Positions 9,557 to 20,327 are shown, numbered from the stretch's first letter. The stretch is DNA of 64,000 nt from Calidifontibacillus oryziterrae (GCF_000331575.1 NZ_KB223527.1:62001-126000), one strand, 5' to 3'. Program-made: numbers and translations. Notes: a model not told the origin generated them from the letters alone.

Positions 9557-9630
9557 GCGTGAATATTTATCGCGTGAATTTTTATCGCGTGAATTTTTAT
9601 CGCGTGAATTTTTATCGCGTGAATTTTTAC
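9557..9630. repeat. Tandem repeat array, 15-bp unit GCGTGAATTTTTATC, 5 copies
   Basis: Five head-to-tail copies start at 9557, 9572, 9587, 9602 and 9617; the first has a single T-to-A change and the last is diverged at its end. It lies in the 477-bp gap between patA and gabT. Between this array and patA a short pair of ATACTGTAAGTG motifs (near 9701 and 9790) is also seen. There is no coding sequence in the gap. Confidence 0.9.
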
Positions 9631-9786
9631 ATAGTACGAATATAAAGTATATTAAGGTCCATACAGTTGACCCTGATTGCTAAATTGAATTTATTTAAAC
9701 ATACTGTAAGTGGCTTAAAACTTTTGTTTAAATTAAATTCATATATACTGGATTAACTCTGAATATCTATTTTGAATTCATTTCAT

Positions 9787-11160
<1,374 letters not shown>

Positions 11161-11320
11161 TTATAAGAACCTCCTACTTATTTTGGTCGTGCAAATTTAT
11201 TTTGGTAATTTGACCTACTTTCGTAATATAAGTTTACTTTTGTAATTCTAATTTACTTTCTCAATACAAATTTACTTCAAATTGCTGTTATCAATGTTTA
11301 CGCGTTAAAAACGACCTTTT

Positions 11321-11862
11321 ATCGTCAGCAAATCGCTGAAAAATCCTTTTTGCTGATAATAAAAGTGATTTATCGTCAGCAAATCGCTGGAAAATCCTTT
11401 TTGCTGATAATAAAACCGATTTACCATCAGCAAATCGCTGAAAAATCCTTTTTGCTGATAATAAAACCGATTTACCATCAGCAAATCGCTGAAAAATCCT
11501 TTTTGCTGATAATAAAACCGATTTACCATCAGCAAATCGCTGAAAAATCCTTTTTGCTGATAATAAAACCGATTTACCATCAGCAAATCGCTGAAAAATC
11601 CTTTTTGCTGATAATAAAACCGATTTACCATCAGCAAATCGCTGAAAAATCCTTTTTGCTGATAATAAAACCGATTTACCATCAGCAAATCGCTGAAAAA
11701 TCCTTTTTGCTGATAATAAAAGTGATTTACCATCAGCAAATCGCTGAAAAATCCTTTTTGCTGATAATAAAAGTGATTTATCGTCAGCAAATCGCTGGAA
11801 AATCCTTTTTGCTGATAATAAAACCGATTTACCATCACTAATCGCAAATAAATCATTATTGA
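11321..11862. repeat. Tandem array of ten 51-bp hairpin units between patA and the aldehyde dehydrogenase
   Basis: Ten nearly identical 51-bp units begin at 11321 and recur every 51 bp to 11780, with a decayed eleventh unit from 11831. Each unit contains ATCAGCAAA and TTTGCTGAT (or ATCGTCAGC variants), able to form a 9-bp stem, so transcripts would carry a chain of hairpins. The two units at each end differ (ATCGTC start, GCTGG, AGTG) from the uniform middle. The period is divisible by three, so long frames stay open on both strands; these are judged artefacts. The rest of the 778-bp gap is AT-rich. Confidence 0.95.
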
Positions 11863-11938
11863 TGATGATAACACGATTTAATTAGCATAAATCCCGATGA
11901 AAGTCGGATCGTTTAAGAATCTTTTCTATCATTAATCT

Positions 11939-13408
11939 TTAGTTTTCAAACCAGCCAACAGGCTCAACTTGTAGATTAATATTAATTTGCTTTACCTCTG
12001 TAAATTCTTCAAATCCATATGTTCCAAGGCCCCTGCCAATTCCGCTTTGCTTATAACCGCCCCATGGTGCTTCGTTGTATGTTGGATGATACGTATTAAT
12101 CCACGTAATTCCTGCTCTAATTTTCTTAATGACTCGTAAAGCTTTAGCGCCATCATTTGAAAAGACTCCTGCTCCAAGCCCGTAAACTGTATTGTTCGCT
12201 AATTTTATGGCTTCTTGTTCATCTTTAAACTTTTGAACAACAAGGACTGGACCAAAAATTTCCTCTTGAACGATTCTCATATTTGGTGTTGTATCAACGA
12301 AAATCGTCGGTTCAACAAAATATCCTTTTTCAAGACCAGCTTCTGTAATACGTTTTCCACCGCATACTAAAGTTGCGCCTTCCTGCTTACCGATTTCGAT
12401 ATAGTTCAGTACTTTATTCATGTGTGCCTCACTAACAAGCGGTCCCATTTCTGTTGCCGGATTATCACCAGCCCCTACGCGGATCATCCTTGCACGCTCT
12501 ACTAATCTTTCAATAAAATGATCATGAATACTTTCTTCCAGTAGTAAGCGTGATCCAGCTGTACAAACTTGCCCAGAATTAGCAAAAATTCCAAATAGAG
12601 CATAATCGACAGCTGTCTCTAAATCTGCATCAGCAAACACAATATTTGGAGACTTTCCGCCTAATTCTAATGAAATTTTCTTAATGTTGCCTGCTGCAGC
12701 CTGCATGATTTTCCGACCTGTTACCGTTCCACCTGTAAACGATACTTTATCAACATCATGGCTTTCAGCAATTTCTTGGCCTGCTGTATTTCCAGGTCCC
12801 AACACTAAATTAGCAACTCCTTTAGGTATACCGACCTCCTCGATAATTTCAAATAGCTTAACCGAGGTAACTGGTGTAATTTCTGACGGTTTATAAACAA
12901 TTGTATTTCCAGCTGCAAGGGCAGGAGCAATTTTCCAAACGCCCATCAACAATGGATAATTCCAAGGGGTAATCAGTCCACAAACTCCGATTGGTTCACG
13001 CACAGTCATAGCCTGGGCACCATCTGGAACATCATACGTGTAGCCATGAGGCTTTGAAACAAGACCTGCATAATAGCGGAAGCAGTTGGCGGCATCACCA
13101 ATATCAAATTCTGCTTCTCGATGTGGTTTTCCATTATCTAATGTTTCAAGCACCTTTAATTCATCCATTCGTTCTTCTAATTTATCTGCAATTTTAAATA
13201 GAAAAGCTGCTCGTTCTATCGCTGGAAGATTTGACCACACGCCGGAGTCAAAAGCTTCACGCGCTGCTTTAATCGCAAGGCATGCATCGCTTGCATCACT
13301 TTCACAAGCTATAGCAATGACCTCACCATTCGCAGGGTTAATTATCTCTCGGGTTAGACCTGATTCTGCCTCAACCCATTTTCCATTGATAAAGTTTTTT
13401 AAATTCAT
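11939..13408 (-). CDS. Aldehyde dehydrogenase, probable 4-aminobutanal dehydrogenase
   Basis: A 489-residue NAD-dependent aldehyde dehydrogenase of the betaine/aminoaldehyde group, with catalytic Cys282 (NSGQVCTAGSR), Glu248 (SLELGGKSPN) and Asn150 (ITPWNYPL). Such enzymes accept 4-aminobutanal (PatD/PuuC function), and its place directly upstream of patA supports conversion of 4-aminobutanal to GABA. Betaine aldehyde is an alternative substrate, but no choline genes are nearby. GGAGAG precedes ATG 13408. Confidence 0.88.
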   Translation of the reverse strand: MNLKNFINGKWVEAESGLTREIINPANGEVIAIACESDASDACLAIKAAREAFDSGVWSNLPAIERAAFLFKIADKLEERMDELKVLETLDNGKPHREAEFDIGDAANCFRYYAGLVSKPHGYTYDVPDGAQAMTVREPIGVCGLITPWNYPLLMGVWKIAPALAAGNTIVYKPSEITPVTSVKLFEIIEEVGIPKGVANLVLGPGNTAGQEIAESHDVDKVSFTGGTVTGRKIMQAAAGNIKKISLELGGKSPNIVFADADLETAVDYALFGIFANSGQVCTAGSRLLLEESIHDHFIERLVERARMIRVGAGDNPATEMGPLVSEAHMNKVLNYIEIGKQEGATLVCGGKRITEAGLEKGYFVEPTIFVDTTPNMRIVQEEIFGPVLVVQKFKDEQEAIKLANNTVYGLGAGVFSNDGAKALRVIKKIRAGITWINTYHPTYNEAPWGGYKQSGIGRGLGTYGFEEFTEVKQININLQVEPVGWFEN

Positions 13409-13493
13409 AAACTACCAACTCTCCTTTTTCAATTACTTTTTTTAATTAATGACGATGCTACTAAACTGAATTTTTCACATCGTCTTATATAAA

Positions 13494-13530
13494 AATACGG
13501 TGACTCAATCATTGAGTCAGCCATATTTTA
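13494..13530. promoter_or_regulatory. Palindrome upstream of the aminoaldehyde dehydrogenase gene
   Basis: TGACTCAATCATTGAGTCA (13501-13519) is a perfect 19-bp palindrome flanked by GG/CC and AT-rich tails. It lies about 90 bp upstream of the aldehyde dehydrogenase ATG and over 300 bp past the potD stop. It could be a terminator of the pot transcript (T-run on the minus strand) or an operator; the sequence does not settle this. Confidence 0.5.
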
Positions 13531-13630
13531 AACGTGTTATCTAATTGATAATTTGTGTGATTACAGAAATACCGCTTGTTCATTTCTGAGATATTGAATC
13601 ACAGATGTAATTTATTTCTGATTATCATTA

Positions 13631-13762
13631 CTGTTTTTCGTTCTGTTATTTACACTGTTTTTCGTTCTCCTATTTACACTGTTTTTCGTTCTGTTATTTA
13701 CACTGTTTTTCGTTTTGCTATTTACACTGTTTTTCGTTCTGTTATTTACACTGTTTTTTTGC
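13631..13762. repeat. Tandem repeat array, 24-bp unit, 5.5 copies, downstream of potD
   Basis: The unit CTGTTTTTCGTTCTGTTATT plus TACA repeats at 13631, 13655, 13679, 13703, 13727 and (partly) 13751, with single-base variants. It fills part of the 428-bp gap between potD and the aldehyde dehydrogenase gene. It is unrelated in sequence to the other arrays in this cluster. Confidence 0.9.
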
Positions 13763-13836
13763 TACTACTTTCGCCCCAAAGGTACTTACTGACCATTTAG
13801 CTATGTTATTTACCACTGATATTTATCTGTTTTTCA

Positions 13837-14916
13837 TTACTGTTTAATTTGTGACCATGCCTCATCATATAAAAGAGTTGCTTCGCCAACGTCTTTTAAA
13901 AACCAGCCATTATCAAGGGCACCTTGCGGTACTTCAATTGATTCTTTAATGTCCTCAGGTAATAGCTCTAACGCTTTAACATTCGGATTGCCGTATGGGT
14001 ATTCCTTAGAAATTTCAACACTGATTTCAGGTCTTAAAATAAAGTCGATGAACTTCAGCGCATTTTCTTTATGTGGCGCTCCTTTTACGAGCAAGAAGTT
14101 ATCTTGCCATATATTCATGCCGTTTTCGGGATAGACGATTTCAATTGCTGGATTTTCCTTTTGTGCTAAAATTGCCTCAGCGCTCCATACGATTCCGGCT
14201 TTAACCTCTCCGCTAATTAACAACGTTTTTGGACTGTCACTATCAAAGGCTTTTATATTAGGATATAATTCAAGCATTTTTTCCTTCGCTTCATTAATTT
14301 CAGCTTCGTCTGTTGTATTTGGCGAATAACCTAGCATCGCTAAAATACTTCCTAAAATCGTGCGCTGATCGTCAAGTAATACAAGGCTGTTTTCAAACTC
14401 AGGTTTAAATAAATCCTCAAAGCCCGTAACATCCTCTTTGACTAAATCTTTGTTGTAGGCAATAATTGCACTTCCCCACATGTAAGGAACGGAATATTCA
14501 TTTGTAGGGTCCTCATCGATTCCCATAAAACTCTCACCAATATTGCTAAGATTTGAAAGTGTGCTTGTATCAAATTTTTCAATTAAGTCTCTCTTAATCA
14601 TGATATCTACGAAGTTAGTAGAAGCAACGGAAAGATCATACCCCGTATTCCCTGCTGAAAGTTTCGCTAGCATTTCTTCATTTGACGAATAAGCATCATA
14701 ATTAACTTTAATACCAGTTTCATCCTCAAATGCTTTGATCACACTCTCAGGTAAATATTCAGACCAGTTAAAAATATTGACAACATTTTCGGATGAACTA
14801 GAATTGTTCCCTTCTGCTTTTTCAGAACCACCACCATTACAGCCTGATAAAAATGCTGCGAACACAACAAACATAGCCAACAAAAGTAAGCAGCGGCTTT
14901 TTGTCATCTTGTTCAT
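13837..14916 (-). CDS. potD: Spermidine/putrescine ABC transporter substrate-binding lipoprotein
   Basis: A 359-residue polyamine-binding protein. The signal peptide ends in the lipobox FLSGC with lipidated Cys26, so it is tethered outside the membrane. The mature part opens with NIFNWSEYLPESVIKAFE, the PotD/PotF hallmark, and has the family NxFDxLxxxxF-type core. ATG 14916 is chosen because GGAGGG precedes it and the signal peptide then has normal length; the frame extends 66 bp further upstream. It is last in the potB-potC-potA-potD order; the 135-bp gap after potA may hold its own promoter. Confidence 0.92.
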   Translation of the reverse strand: MNKMTKSRCLLLLAMFVVFAAFLSGCNGGGSEKAEGNNSSSSENVVNIFNWSEYLPESVIKAFEDETGIKVNYDAYSSNEEMLAKLSAGNTGYDLSVASTNFVDIMIKRDLIEKFDTSTLSNLSNIGESFMGIDEDPTNEYSVPYMWGSAIIAYNKDLVKEDVTGFEDLFKPEFENSLVLLDDQRTILGSILAMLGYSPNTTDEAEINEAKEKMLELYPNIKAFDSDSPKTLLISGEVKAGIVWSAEAILAQKENPAIEIVYPENGMNIWQDNFLLVKGAPHKENALKFIDFILRPEISVEISKEYPYGNPNVKALELLPEDIKESIEVPQGALDNGWFLKDVGEATLLYDEAWSQIKQ

Positions 14917-15051
14917 ACATTTCCCTCCAAATTCACTTATTAATAAGTTAGTACTAGCCTCTTCATTCATACTTATGTCCATACAAGCGGCAATATTTCC
15001 GTTTTCAAAGGAATCGAACGGAATTTTTTTGCAGCTGTGAAATAACTAGTT

Positions 15052-16134
15052 TTATTGCTTCATTACAATTGAGCTAGTTATCGACCATGATAAAAATACT
15101 TCATCCCCATGGTTTTTCAGGAATGATTCATCATCACTACTTTCATTCACAACAATTTCCTGACCGTTATCTAACACAATAACAAGCTTTGTAAGCGAGC
15201 CTACATATATTCTTTCTTTTAACCGACCCCTTAGCTTAACATGATGTTGAACGATTGAGTCAACTGTTGGTACGACTTTGATTTTTTCCGGTCTAACCGT
15301 TAAATAAATTGTTTCTCCTACTGTTAATGCGTCATTTTTTACAATAACGCTACTAATGCCAAGATTCACAATTGCTTCATCACCGACAATTGTTGTAACC
15401 TTACCGGCAAATAAATTGGACTCCCCGATAAAATCAGCAACGAATTTCGTTCGCGGCCTATCATATATGTCCCGCGGAGTTCCAACCTGCTCGATGCTGC
15501 CTTGATTTAGTACGACAATTCGGTCAGACATTGTTAATGCTTCCTCTTGATCATGGGTGACATATACAAACGTAATGCCTAGCTGCTGTTGAAGGTGTTT
15601 TAATTCAATCTGCATTTGTTTTCGTAGTTTTAAATCTAATGCACCAAGGGGCTCGTCAAGTAATATTACCTTCGGTTTATTCACTAACGCTCTCGCGATA
15701 GCAATGCGTTGTTTTTGCCCGCCACTTAATTGATCCGGTTTGCGGTTGCCGAAGTCAGGCAATTGTACTAGCTTGAGCATTTCGTTTACTCTTCCTTCAA
15801 TTTCACGCTTCGCTATCTTTTTCATTTTTAAACCAAAGGCAATATTGTCAAAAATATTTAAGTGAGGAAAAAGAGCATAGCTTTGGAATACAGTATTAAC
15901 CTCTCTTTCATGTGGTTGTTTATTTTCAACAGGCTGACCATCAAGCAGTATCGTTCCATTTGTTGGCATTTCAAAACCGGCAATCATTCGCAGCGTAGTC
16001 GTTTTTCCACATCCACTTGGACCTAATAATGTTAAAAATTCTCCTCGATTTATATTAAGCGAGATGTCATGAACGACTTTTGTTTCTCCATATTTTTTTC
16101 CGACATTTAGTAGTTGTACCATGTAATTGGACAT
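15052..16134 (-). CDS. potA: Spermidine/putrescine ABC transporter ATP-binding protein
   Basis: A 360-residue ATPase that powers polyamine import. Walker A GPSGCGKTT (38-46), the Q-loop region, signature LSGGQKQR, Walker B VILLDEPLGALD and the H-loop THDQEEA are all intact. A C-terminal TOBE domain (VRPEKIKV onward) is typical of PotA. Two in-frame ATGs lie close together; 16134 has the better-placed AAGGAGG. A 119-bp gap with a 14-bp palindrome separates it from potC. Confidence 0.93.
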   Translation of the reverse strand: MSNYMVQLLNVGKKYGETKVVHDISLNINRGEFLTLLGPSGCGKTTTLRMIAGFEMPTNGTILLDGQPVENKQPHEREVNTVFQSYALFPHLNIFDNIAFGLKMKKIAKREIEGRVNEMLKLVQLPDFGNRKPDQLSGGQKQRIAIARALVNKPKVILLDEPLGALDLKLRKQMQIELKHLQQQLGITFVYVTHDQEEALTMSDRIVVLNQGSIEQVGTPRDIYDRPRTKFVADFIGESNLFAGKVTTIVGDEAIVNLGISSVIVKNDALTVGETIYLTVRPEKIKVVPTVDSIVQHHVKLRGRLKERIYVGSLTKLVIVLDNGQEIVVNESSDDESFLKNHGDEVFLSWSITSSIVMKQ

Positions 16135-16189
16135 AAAAAACCTCCTTCAAATGAGTTGTTGAATTTCAAGTTATCGTCCTTTTCTCAGT

Positions 16190-16203
16190 GATGAACGTTC
16201 ATC
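16190..16203. promoter_or_regulatory. 14-bp palindrome upstream of potA
   Basis: GATGAACGTTCATC is a perfect palindrome 56 bp upstream of the potA ATG, in the only sizeable gap between potC and potA. It is a plausible operator for an unseen regulator. No hairpin-plus-T-run structure accompanies it, which argues against a terminator. Confidence 0.4.
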
Positions 16204-16253
16204 TCATTTTTTTATAAAATTTAGACCCATCAATCGTTAAAACGGTAATGTCA

Positions 16254-17036
16254 TTATATTTTTTGCTTGAACCGAATTCCTTCAGCTGTTAAAACGATGA
16301 CAAGTGTCACAACTAGCATGATCGTCGATAAAGCATTAATTTCCGGAGTAACACCAAACCGTACCATTGAGAAAATTTGAAGTGGCAGCGTTGTACTTCC
16401 TGGACCAGCGACGAAAAAACTAATAATGACATCATCGAGCGACATTGTGAATGCTAGTAAAGCGCTTGCAATAATCGCTGGACTAATAATTGGTAAGGTA
16501 ATCATCCTGAAGGTTTGCCATTCATTCGCTCCAAGATCCATTGCTGCTTCTTCAACAGACTTATCAAAGCCTTGTAATCTAGCACGGACAACTACTACCA
16601 CATAGGGGATACAGAATGTGATGTGGGCTATGATGAGTGTCCAAATTCCTAATGGAATTTTTGCAATTGAAAAAAAAGCTAATAAAGCAATACCCATTAC
16701 AACTTCAGACATAACTAACGGAATATATAGTGCTCCATCAAGCGCTGTTTTCCCTCTGAAGTGGTAACGATACATCCCAATTGACACTAATGTCCCAATC
16801 ATTGTTGCAATAATCGTAGAGACGATCGCCACAATAATCGTAATTTTTGCTGCTTCGATCACATTGCTGTTAGACCATAATGTCGCATACCATTTTAAGG
16901 TAAACCCTTTCCATACGGCATTTATCTTTGAGTCATTGAATGAAAATGCGATCAAAATAAAAATTGGCACGTATAGAAATGAATAAATAAGAACGCCATA
17001 AAGAATGGCAGGCCATCGTGAAAGCTTAGAAAGCAT
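16254..17036 (-). CDS. potC: Spermidine/putrescine ABC transporter permease
   Basis: A 260-residue inner-membrane permease with about six transmembrane segments and the cytoplasmic EAA loop (EEAAMDLGANEWQTFRMITLP) that docks the ATPase. It partners the PotB-type permease, whose stop codon lies one base upstream, so the two are translationally coupled. The N-terminus (LYVPIFILIAFSFNDSK) is typical of PotC. Confidence 0.9.
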   Translation of the reverse strand: MLSKLSRWPAILYGVLIYSFLYVPIFILIAFSFNDSKINAVWKGFTLKWYATLWSNSNVIEAAKITIIVAIVSTIIATMIGTLVSIGMYRYHFRGKTALDGALYIPLVMSEVVMGIALLAFFSIAKIPLGIWTLIIAHITFCIPYVVVVVRARLQGFDKSVEEAAMDLGANEWQTFRMITLPIISPAIIASALLAFTMSLDDVIISFFVAGPGSTTLPLQIFSMVRFGVTPEINALSTIMLVVTLVIVLTAEGIRFKQKI

Positions 17037-17037
17037 T

Positions 17038-17955
17038 TTAGATCACCCCAGTATCATCTTTTTTACCACCAGAAATTCGCATATATATAGCAATCATAAT
17101 AAGTGTAATAAGCATTAATATGATGGAAACAGCAGAACCGAACGGCCAATTTCGAGCCGTTAAAAATTGATTTTTGATTAAATTACCGATCATCATCGTT
17201 TTAGCCCCACCCATTAAATCAGGTATAAAAAATAAACCCAATGTTGGAATGAAGACTAACAATGATCCAGCAACAATCCCTGGCATTGTAAGTGGAAGAG
17301 TAATTCTGAAAAACGATTGCCATGGTTTTGCTCCAAGATCACTAGCCGCTTCCAGTAAGGCCTTATCCAATTTTTCAATTGATGCATATAAAGGTAAAAT
17401 CATAAATGGAAATAACGTATATATTAAACCAACCAGCACTGCACCCTGATTGTAAAGGAGCTGTAGTGGCTCACTAATCAATCCAATATGCATCAGGACG
17501 GTATTAATAACACCTTCCGTTCTTAATAAAATGATCCAAGCATATGTCCGAATCAATGAGTTTGTCCAGAATGGAACGATAACAAGGAATAGTAAAAATG
17601 TCCGATACTTAAGAGGTGAACGGGCAATGATATAGGCAAATGGATATCCAAAAATTACACAAGCGAGGGTTGTAATGGTTGCTACTAAGATCGAGGTGAA
17701 AAATACTTTCAAATATAAAGTGTCAAAAAATTGCAGATAATTTCCGAACGTAAACGTATAGTCAATTCCGCCATATACCCCCCTTTTCATAAAACTTACA
17801 AGTAACACTAATACAAGCGGTATAAATAAAAAAGCAAGTAGCCAAATGACCGTTGGGGTAATTGTCCAAACAGGACCGGATTTCAATTTGAATCTTCGCT
17901 CGCGCTGAAGATGTGGAGCTGGTGAAGTCGGTGAGACTGTCGTCTCATTTTTCAT
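17038..17955 (-). CDS. potB: Spermidine/putrescine ABC transporter permease
   Basis: A 305-residue permease with a basic, cytoplasmic N-terminal tail of about 30 residues, six transmembrane segments and an EAA loop (LLEAASDLGAKPWQSFFRITLP). RTYAWIILLR and the preceding PFWTNSLI segment are characteristic of PotB. It heads the potB-potC pair. GGGGGAA precedes the start. Confidence 0.9.
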   Translation of the reverse strand: MKNETTVSPTSPAPHLQRERRFKLKSGPVWTITPTVIWLLAFLFIPLVLVLLVSFMKRGVYGGIDYTFTFGNYLQFFDTLYLKVFFTSILVATITTLACVIFGYPFAYIIARSPLKYRTFLLFLVIVPFWTNSLIRTYAWIILLRTEGVINTVLMHIGLISEPLQLLYNQGAVLVGLIYTLFPFMILPLYASIEKLDKALLEAASDLGAKPWQSFFRITLPLTMPGIVAGSLLVFIPTLGLFFIPDLMGGAKTMMIGNLIKNQFLTARNWPFGSAVSIILMLITLIMIAIYMRISGGKKDDTGVI

Positions 17956-18077
17956 TGCTTATTCCCCCCTTATATTTGGAATTGCATCTAATAACATAGA
18001 ATTCGCCAATTTATAAATTTACTAATTCAGTTCACTTATTACATAGATATTTTTACAGAACAATTATACTGCGACGA

Positions 18078-18947
18078 CTATTTTAGAACTCGTTTCAAAA
18101 GTTCGCCGTAGCTATCAGGGCGGCGGTCACGATGAAATTGGAAAATATGTCGGGAAGATTTTATTTCTGCAAAATTTACGTCAGCCAAAATAATTTCATC
18201 GTCCTTTGTTTCAGCTTCCATTATGACAGTTCCCCATGGGTTGCTTACAAAACTTCTTCCAAAGAAATCCATATATCCTTCTGAGCTGTATTCTCGACCA
18301 ACACGATTTACGGCAGCTACAAACATATTATTATGAATTCCGTGAGCACGAATCGCATCAATCCAAGTTTGAGATGTATCTAAATCTGGATTATCAGGTT
18401 CAGAGCCAATTGCTGATGGATAAAATACAATGTTGGCACCTTTTAATGCAAGAATTCTTGATGGCTCTGGAAACCACTCATCCCAACAAATTAACACGCC
18501 AATCGTTCCAAACTTTGTTTCAAAGACAGGATAGCCTGTATCTCCTTCAGTAAAATAATATTTTTCAATATAGCTAGGACCTTCAGGAATATGGTGCTTA
18601 CGATATTTACCAAGGTTCTTTCCGTCTGCGTCTAAAACGACGACAGTATTAAAATACAAACCGTCCAAAACGTATTCGTAAACTGATGTAAGAATGACAA
18701 CGCCCAATTCCTTAGCTAATTCTTGCATTCTATTCGTTAGTGGTCCTGGGATCGGCTCAGCTAACTCATATTTACTAACGTCAATTGTTTGCGGAAAATA
18801 AGTGGTGGCAAACAACTCCTGCGTACAAATAATATTCGCTCCTTTTTCAGCCGCGGCTATGATCATTCCTTCAACTTTTCGAATATTTTCAATCGCATTT
18901 GCAGAGCATTTATGTTGTAGCAACGCAATTTTTACAGATGAATTCAT
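18078..18947 (-). CDS. aguB: N-carbamoylputrescine amidase
   Basis: A 289-residue nitrilase-superfamily hydrolase that releases putrescine, CO2 and ammonia from N-carbamoylputrescine. The catalytic triad is Glu44 (CTQELF), Lys117 (KYRKHHIPEG) and Cys154 (LICWDEWFPE). The ICWDEWFPE and HRDRRPDSYG segments are typical of AguB rather than other nitrilases. The gene lies directly downstream of aguA, which makes its substrate. The gap to aguA is about 90 bp. Confidence 0.93.
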   Translation of the reverse strand: MNSSVKIALLQHKCSANAIENIRKVEGMIIAAAEKGANIICTQELFATTYFPQTIDVSKYELAEPIPGPLTNRMQELAKELGVVILTSVYEYVLDGLYFNTVVVLDADGKNLGKYRKHHIPEGPSYIEKYYFTEGDTGYPVFETKFGTIGVLICWDEWFPEPSRILALKGANIVFYPSAIGSEPDNPDLDTSQTWIDAIRAHGIHNNMFVAAVNRVGREYSSEGYMDFFGRSFVSNPWGTVIMEAETKDDEIILADVNFAEIKSSRHIFQFHRDRRPDSYGELLKRVLK

Positions 18948-19036
18948 CTTCAGAGAACACCTTCCTTTTTTAATAAAAAGTCGTAGAGACTAGGAATATA
19001 ATTAATGACCTTAGAACTGGTTTTCAATTCGGAGTT

Positions 19037-20134
19037 TTATGCTTTTGGGAGCTGTTGTGTAATACAGTGAATATTCCCCCCACCTAAAGCAATTTCTCTA
19101 GTGTTAATTTGGATTATTTTCCGATCTGGAAACAGCTCTTGAATTTTTGCAGCTGCTTCTTCGTCACGTGGGTCTCCAAAAGCTGGTACAATTACTGCTC
19201 CGTTGCAGATATAACAATTCACATATGTCGTCGCTAACTGCTTACCAGCGGAACGATCATAGCTATTTCTGATTCTATCAATCACATAAGCTTCTTCTTC
19301 GGATATCGTAACTTGTTTAGGAATGTGAATTTTATGAATTTCTAGCTTTCTTCCTCTCGCATCATGCGCTTCCTTTAACACCTTATATGCATCATTTAGC
19401 ACTTTATATTGAGGATCGTTTTCATCATCCGTCCAGCTCATCCCAACAACACCAGGCTTTACAAAAAAGACAACCTCATCTACATGACCATCGGTTTCGT
19501 CATTTACCATTCCATGTTCCAGCCAGATGATTTTCTCGACATTTAAATAATTGGATAAGATTGTTTCAATCTCTTGTTTACTTAGAGATGGATTACGATT
19601 CTTATTTAACAGACATTGTTCTGTTGTAATTAATGTACCTTCTCCATCAACGGTGATGGATCCACCTTCTAAAATAAAACCGCGCAAATCATAGCGGTCA
19701 ATCCATTCCATTTCAAGAATCTTTTGTTTTACATGAATATCCATATCCCAAGGAAAATACAATCCCCCATCCAAGCCACCCCAAGCATTAAAACCCCAGT
19801 CAATACCACGAACACATCCTTGATCATTCTTGACAATTGTCGGCCCAATATCCCTCATCCAAGCGTCATCCGTTGACAACTCTACAACTCTTATATGTGC
19901 CGGTAATACTTCTCTAACATGCTCATATTGACTAGAATTAACACACATCGTAACAGGCTCAAAGTCAGCAATCGCTTTCGCAACTTTCGCAAACACTTCT
20001 TGTGCCGGTTTTGCCCCTAATCTCCATGTATCTGTTCTCATTGGCCAAATCATCCAAGTTCCGGCATGCTCCTCAAATTCTCCTGGCATGCGGTAACCGT
20101 CTAGCTTTGGTGTGCTATGAATTGTATTTGCCAT
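19037..20134 (-). CDS. aguA: Agmatine deiminase
   Basis: A 365-residue guanidino-group hydrolase converting agmatine to N-carbamoylputrescine and ammonia. The C-terminal GGGNIHCITQQ motif carries nucleophile Cys357; the N-terminal DGYRMPGEFEEHAGTWMIWP and the ILEGGSITVDGEGT stretches are AguA hallmarks. The frame opens 33 bp earlier, but GGAGG sits correctly before ATG 20134. It is the first gene of the polyamine cluster. No regulator gene is found beside it. Confidence 0.95.
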   Translation of the reverse strand: MANTIHSTPKLDGYRMPGEFEEHAGTWMIWPMRTDTWRLGAKPAQEVFAKVAKAIADFEPVTMCVNSSQYEHVREVLPAHIRVVELSTDDAWMRDIGPTIVKNDQGCVRGIDWGFNAWGGLDGGLYFPWDMDIHVKQKILEMEWIDRYDLRGFILEGGSITVDGEGTLITTEQCLLNKNRNPSLSKQEIETILSNYLNVEKIIWLEHGMVNDETDGHVDEVVFFVKPGVVGMSWTDDENDPQYKVLNDAYKVLKEAHDARGRKLEIHKIHIPKQVTISEEEAYVIDRIRNSYDRSAGKQLATTYVNCYICNGAVIVPAFGDPRDEEAAAKIQELFPDRKIIQINTREIALGGGNIHCITQQLPKA

Positions 20135-20281
20135 AAAAATACCTCCAGCATTTAATACATTTTGCAACGTTCCGATGATTGATCAAACTTAACATTTATC
20201 AAACTAAAAACATACCACTTGTCCCCTTTATTTTTTTATATTAGTATATTGTGGTTTTTATGCTTAAAAGGAGAGCAGTAG

Positions 20282-20311
20282 CAAAAAAAAATAGAGCGCT
20301 TAAACGCTCTA
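20282..20311 (-). terminator. Terminator after the response regulator gene
   Basis: TAGAGCG and CGCTCTA (20292-20311) form a 7-bp stem with a 6-nt loop, followed on the minus strand by nine T residues. It separates the two-component pair from the polyamine cluster. Confidence 0.88.
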
Positions 20312-20327
20312 CTCTGATTTTGTTTTA

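Noticed and set aside
9233-9562. 109-codon plus-strand frame over the 35-bp repeats upstream of gabT
   Set aside because: It has repeated segments caused by the DNA array, overlaps the gabT start in antisense, and lacks a ribosome site.
11321-11862. CRISPR array
   Set aside because: The whole 51-bp unit is conserved with no unique spacers, and no cas genes are present.
11305-11874. Long open frames on both strands (189 and 163 codons) made of 17-residue repeats such as MVNRFYYQQKGFFSDLL
   Set aside because: They exist because the 51-bp DNA repeat is a multiple of three. Both strands are open, there is no good ribosome site, and the hairpin arms explain the conservation better than a protein would.
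13576-13800. 74-codon plus-strand frame through the 24-bp repeat
   Set aside because: It is produced by the repeat period and lacks a ribosome site or protein-like composition.
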